A stretch of DNA of 5,691 bases from Clostridiales bacterium (GTDB taxonomy: Bacteria; Bacillota; Clostridia; Christensenellales; CAG-138): the NCBI GenBank assembly GCA_003486785.1, contig DNFZ01000160.1, positions 1 to 5,691 on the forward strand, in the 5' to 3' direction. Under the pieces are notes generated by a model. The model did no database searches. It was not told the origin of the DNA and saw only the letters and a list, made by a program, of their open reading frames with translations. Position 1 is the stretch's first letter. The number at the start of each line of letters is the position of its first letter. Both the position numbers and the translations under genes were made by a program. Positions 4,814 to 5,691 of the stretch are shown piece after piece.

Positions 4814-5691
4814 TTACTTGAAGAGCCCGGAGAGCACAGACTTCTTCTTGTTCTTCTCCTGCACCATGGCGCTAACCTTGGTGGGCAGGCCGTAGAGGTT
4901 GATGAAGCCTTCCGCGTCCTTCTGGTTATAGTCGCTCTCGCCGAAGGTGGCGATGGCTTCCGAATAGAGGCTGTACGGGCTCTCGATGCCGGCCTTGATG
5001 ATGTTGCCCTTGTAGAGCTTGAGCTTCACCGTGCCGGTTACGTTTTCCTGCGTCTTGTCGACAAACGCCGCGAGCGCCTCGCGCAGCGGGGAGAACCAGA
5101 GGCCATTGTAGACGAGCTCGGCATAGGTGATGGCGAGCTCCGCTTTCTTATGCGCGGTGAGCTTGTCGAGCGTGATTGTCTCCAGCGCCTCGTGCGCCTT
5201 GTAGAGGATCGCGCCGCCGGGGGTCTCGTATACGCCGCGGCATTTGATGCCGACAAGCCGGTTTTCCACGATGTCGAGCAGGCCGATGCCGTTTGCTCCG
5301 CCGACCTCGTTGAGCGCGTAAATGATATTCTTTGCGCTCATCTTCTTGCCGTCGAGCGAGACGGGCACGCCTTTTTCAAACCCGATGGTCACATAGGCGG
5401 GCTTGTCCGGCGCCTGCTCCGGGCTGACGCACATCTCCAGGAAGCCGTCCTTCTGGTAGAGCGGCTCGTTTGCCGGATCTTCCAGATCCAGACCCTCATG
5501 GGAGAGGTGCCAGAGGTTTTTATCCTTAGAGTAGTTGGTCTCACGGCTGATGTTGAGGGGGATGTCGTGCGCCTCGGCATAGTCGATCTCGTCCTCGCGG
5601 CTCTTGAGCTCCCATTCGCGCCACGGGGCGATAACTTTCATGTTCGGCGCGAAATACTTGATGGCAAGCTCAAAGCGCACCTGGTCGTTGC
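4814..5691 (-). CDS. argG: Argininosuccinate synthase ArgG, 5' end cut by window edge
   Basis: Cytoplasmic ATP-dependent ligase joining citrulline and aspartate into argininosuccinate, the step before ArgH. 291 residues are visible, beginning within GNDQVRFE; about 110 N-terminal residues, including the SGGLDTS ATP-binding loop, lie beyond the edge. A GTG at 5680 is the valine of this motif, not the start. Landmarks: VIAPWREWE, SRETNYSKDKNLWHLSHEGLDLEDP (about visible residues 48-72, citrulline/aspartate binding region), GFEKGVPVSLDG, and VENRLVGIK followed by CRGVYETPGGAIL (from about 141). Two positions depart from the commonest consensus: GANGIGLLD where HGIGRxD is usual, and KCRG for KSRG; both are probably lineage variation. 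The protein ends in a lysine-rich tail, EKNKKKSVLSGLFK, and the stop is TAA at 4816-4814. Any operon promoter would lie upstream, outside the window. Confidence 0.97.
   Translation of the reverse strand, partial: NDQVRFELAIKYFAPNMKVIAPWREWELKSREDEIDYAEAHDIPLNISRETNYSKDKNLWHLSHEGLDLEDPANEPLYQKDGFLEMCVSPEQAPDKPAYVTIGFEKGVPVSLDGKKMSAKNIIYALNEVGGANGIGLLDIVENRLVGIKCRGVYETPGGAILYKAHEALETITLDKLTAHKKAELAITYAELVYNGLWFSPLREALAAFVDKTQENVTGTVKLKLYKGNIIKAGIESPYSLYSEAIATFGESDYNQKDAEGFINLYGLPTKVSAMVQEKNKKKSVLSGLFK

Noticed and set aside
5678..5680. GTG as start codon of argG
   Set aside because: It is the valine of the internal GNDQVRFE motif and the frame is open to the window edge, so the true start lies outside.

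Overview
The window is one continuous stretch of an arginine biosynthesis operon. Every supported gene lies on the minus strand, so transcription runs from high to low coordinates in the order argG (5' end beyond the window) - argH - argC - argJ - argB (3' end beyond the window). The protein sequences, GC-rich third positions, purine-rich ribosome binding sites and cysteine-rich ArgJ suggest a GC-rich anaerobic Bacillota (Clostridia, perhaps an Oscillospirales- or Christensenellales-like gut lineage). That placement is inferred from general sequence character, not from a marker gene.

Layout. Positions 1-799 hold most of argB (N-acetylglutamate kinase). A 49-nt gap follows, containing an 18-codon reading frame that overlaps both neighbours by ATGA (796-852). 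Then come argJ (849-2060), a 42-nt gap with a small terminator-like hairpin, argC (2103-3041, the shorter 'uncommon' ArgC form), a 46-nt gap, and argH (3088-4464). The only long non-coding stretch is the 349-nt argG-argH spacer (4465-4813). It holds a strong 14-bp hairpin and a pair of inverted GTAG-headed palindromes resembling REP/BIME elements. The 3' three quarters or so of argG fills 4814-5691.

How the genes work together. ArgJ makes N-acetylglutamate from glutamate by transferring acetyl from N-acetylornithine. ArgB phosphorylates it and ArgC reduces the acyl phosphate to the semialdehyde. ArgD (aminotransferase) and ArgF (ornithine carbamoyltransferase) are not in the window and may lie downstream of argB or elsewhere. 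ArgG and ArgH convert citrulline plus aspartate to argininosuccinate and then to arginine and fumarate. ArgJ together with an ArgB carrying the N-terminal helix typical of arginine-inhibited kinases points to the acetyl-recycling pathway with feedback control at ArgB.

The protein-coding content is ordinary primary metabolism and I see no new protein system. The parts worth a second look are non-coding: the REP-like pair with compensatory base changes, the hairpins inside the operon, and the small coupled frame between argJ and argB. No promoter, ArgR operator, T-box, tRNA, CRISPR or insertion sequence could be supported.
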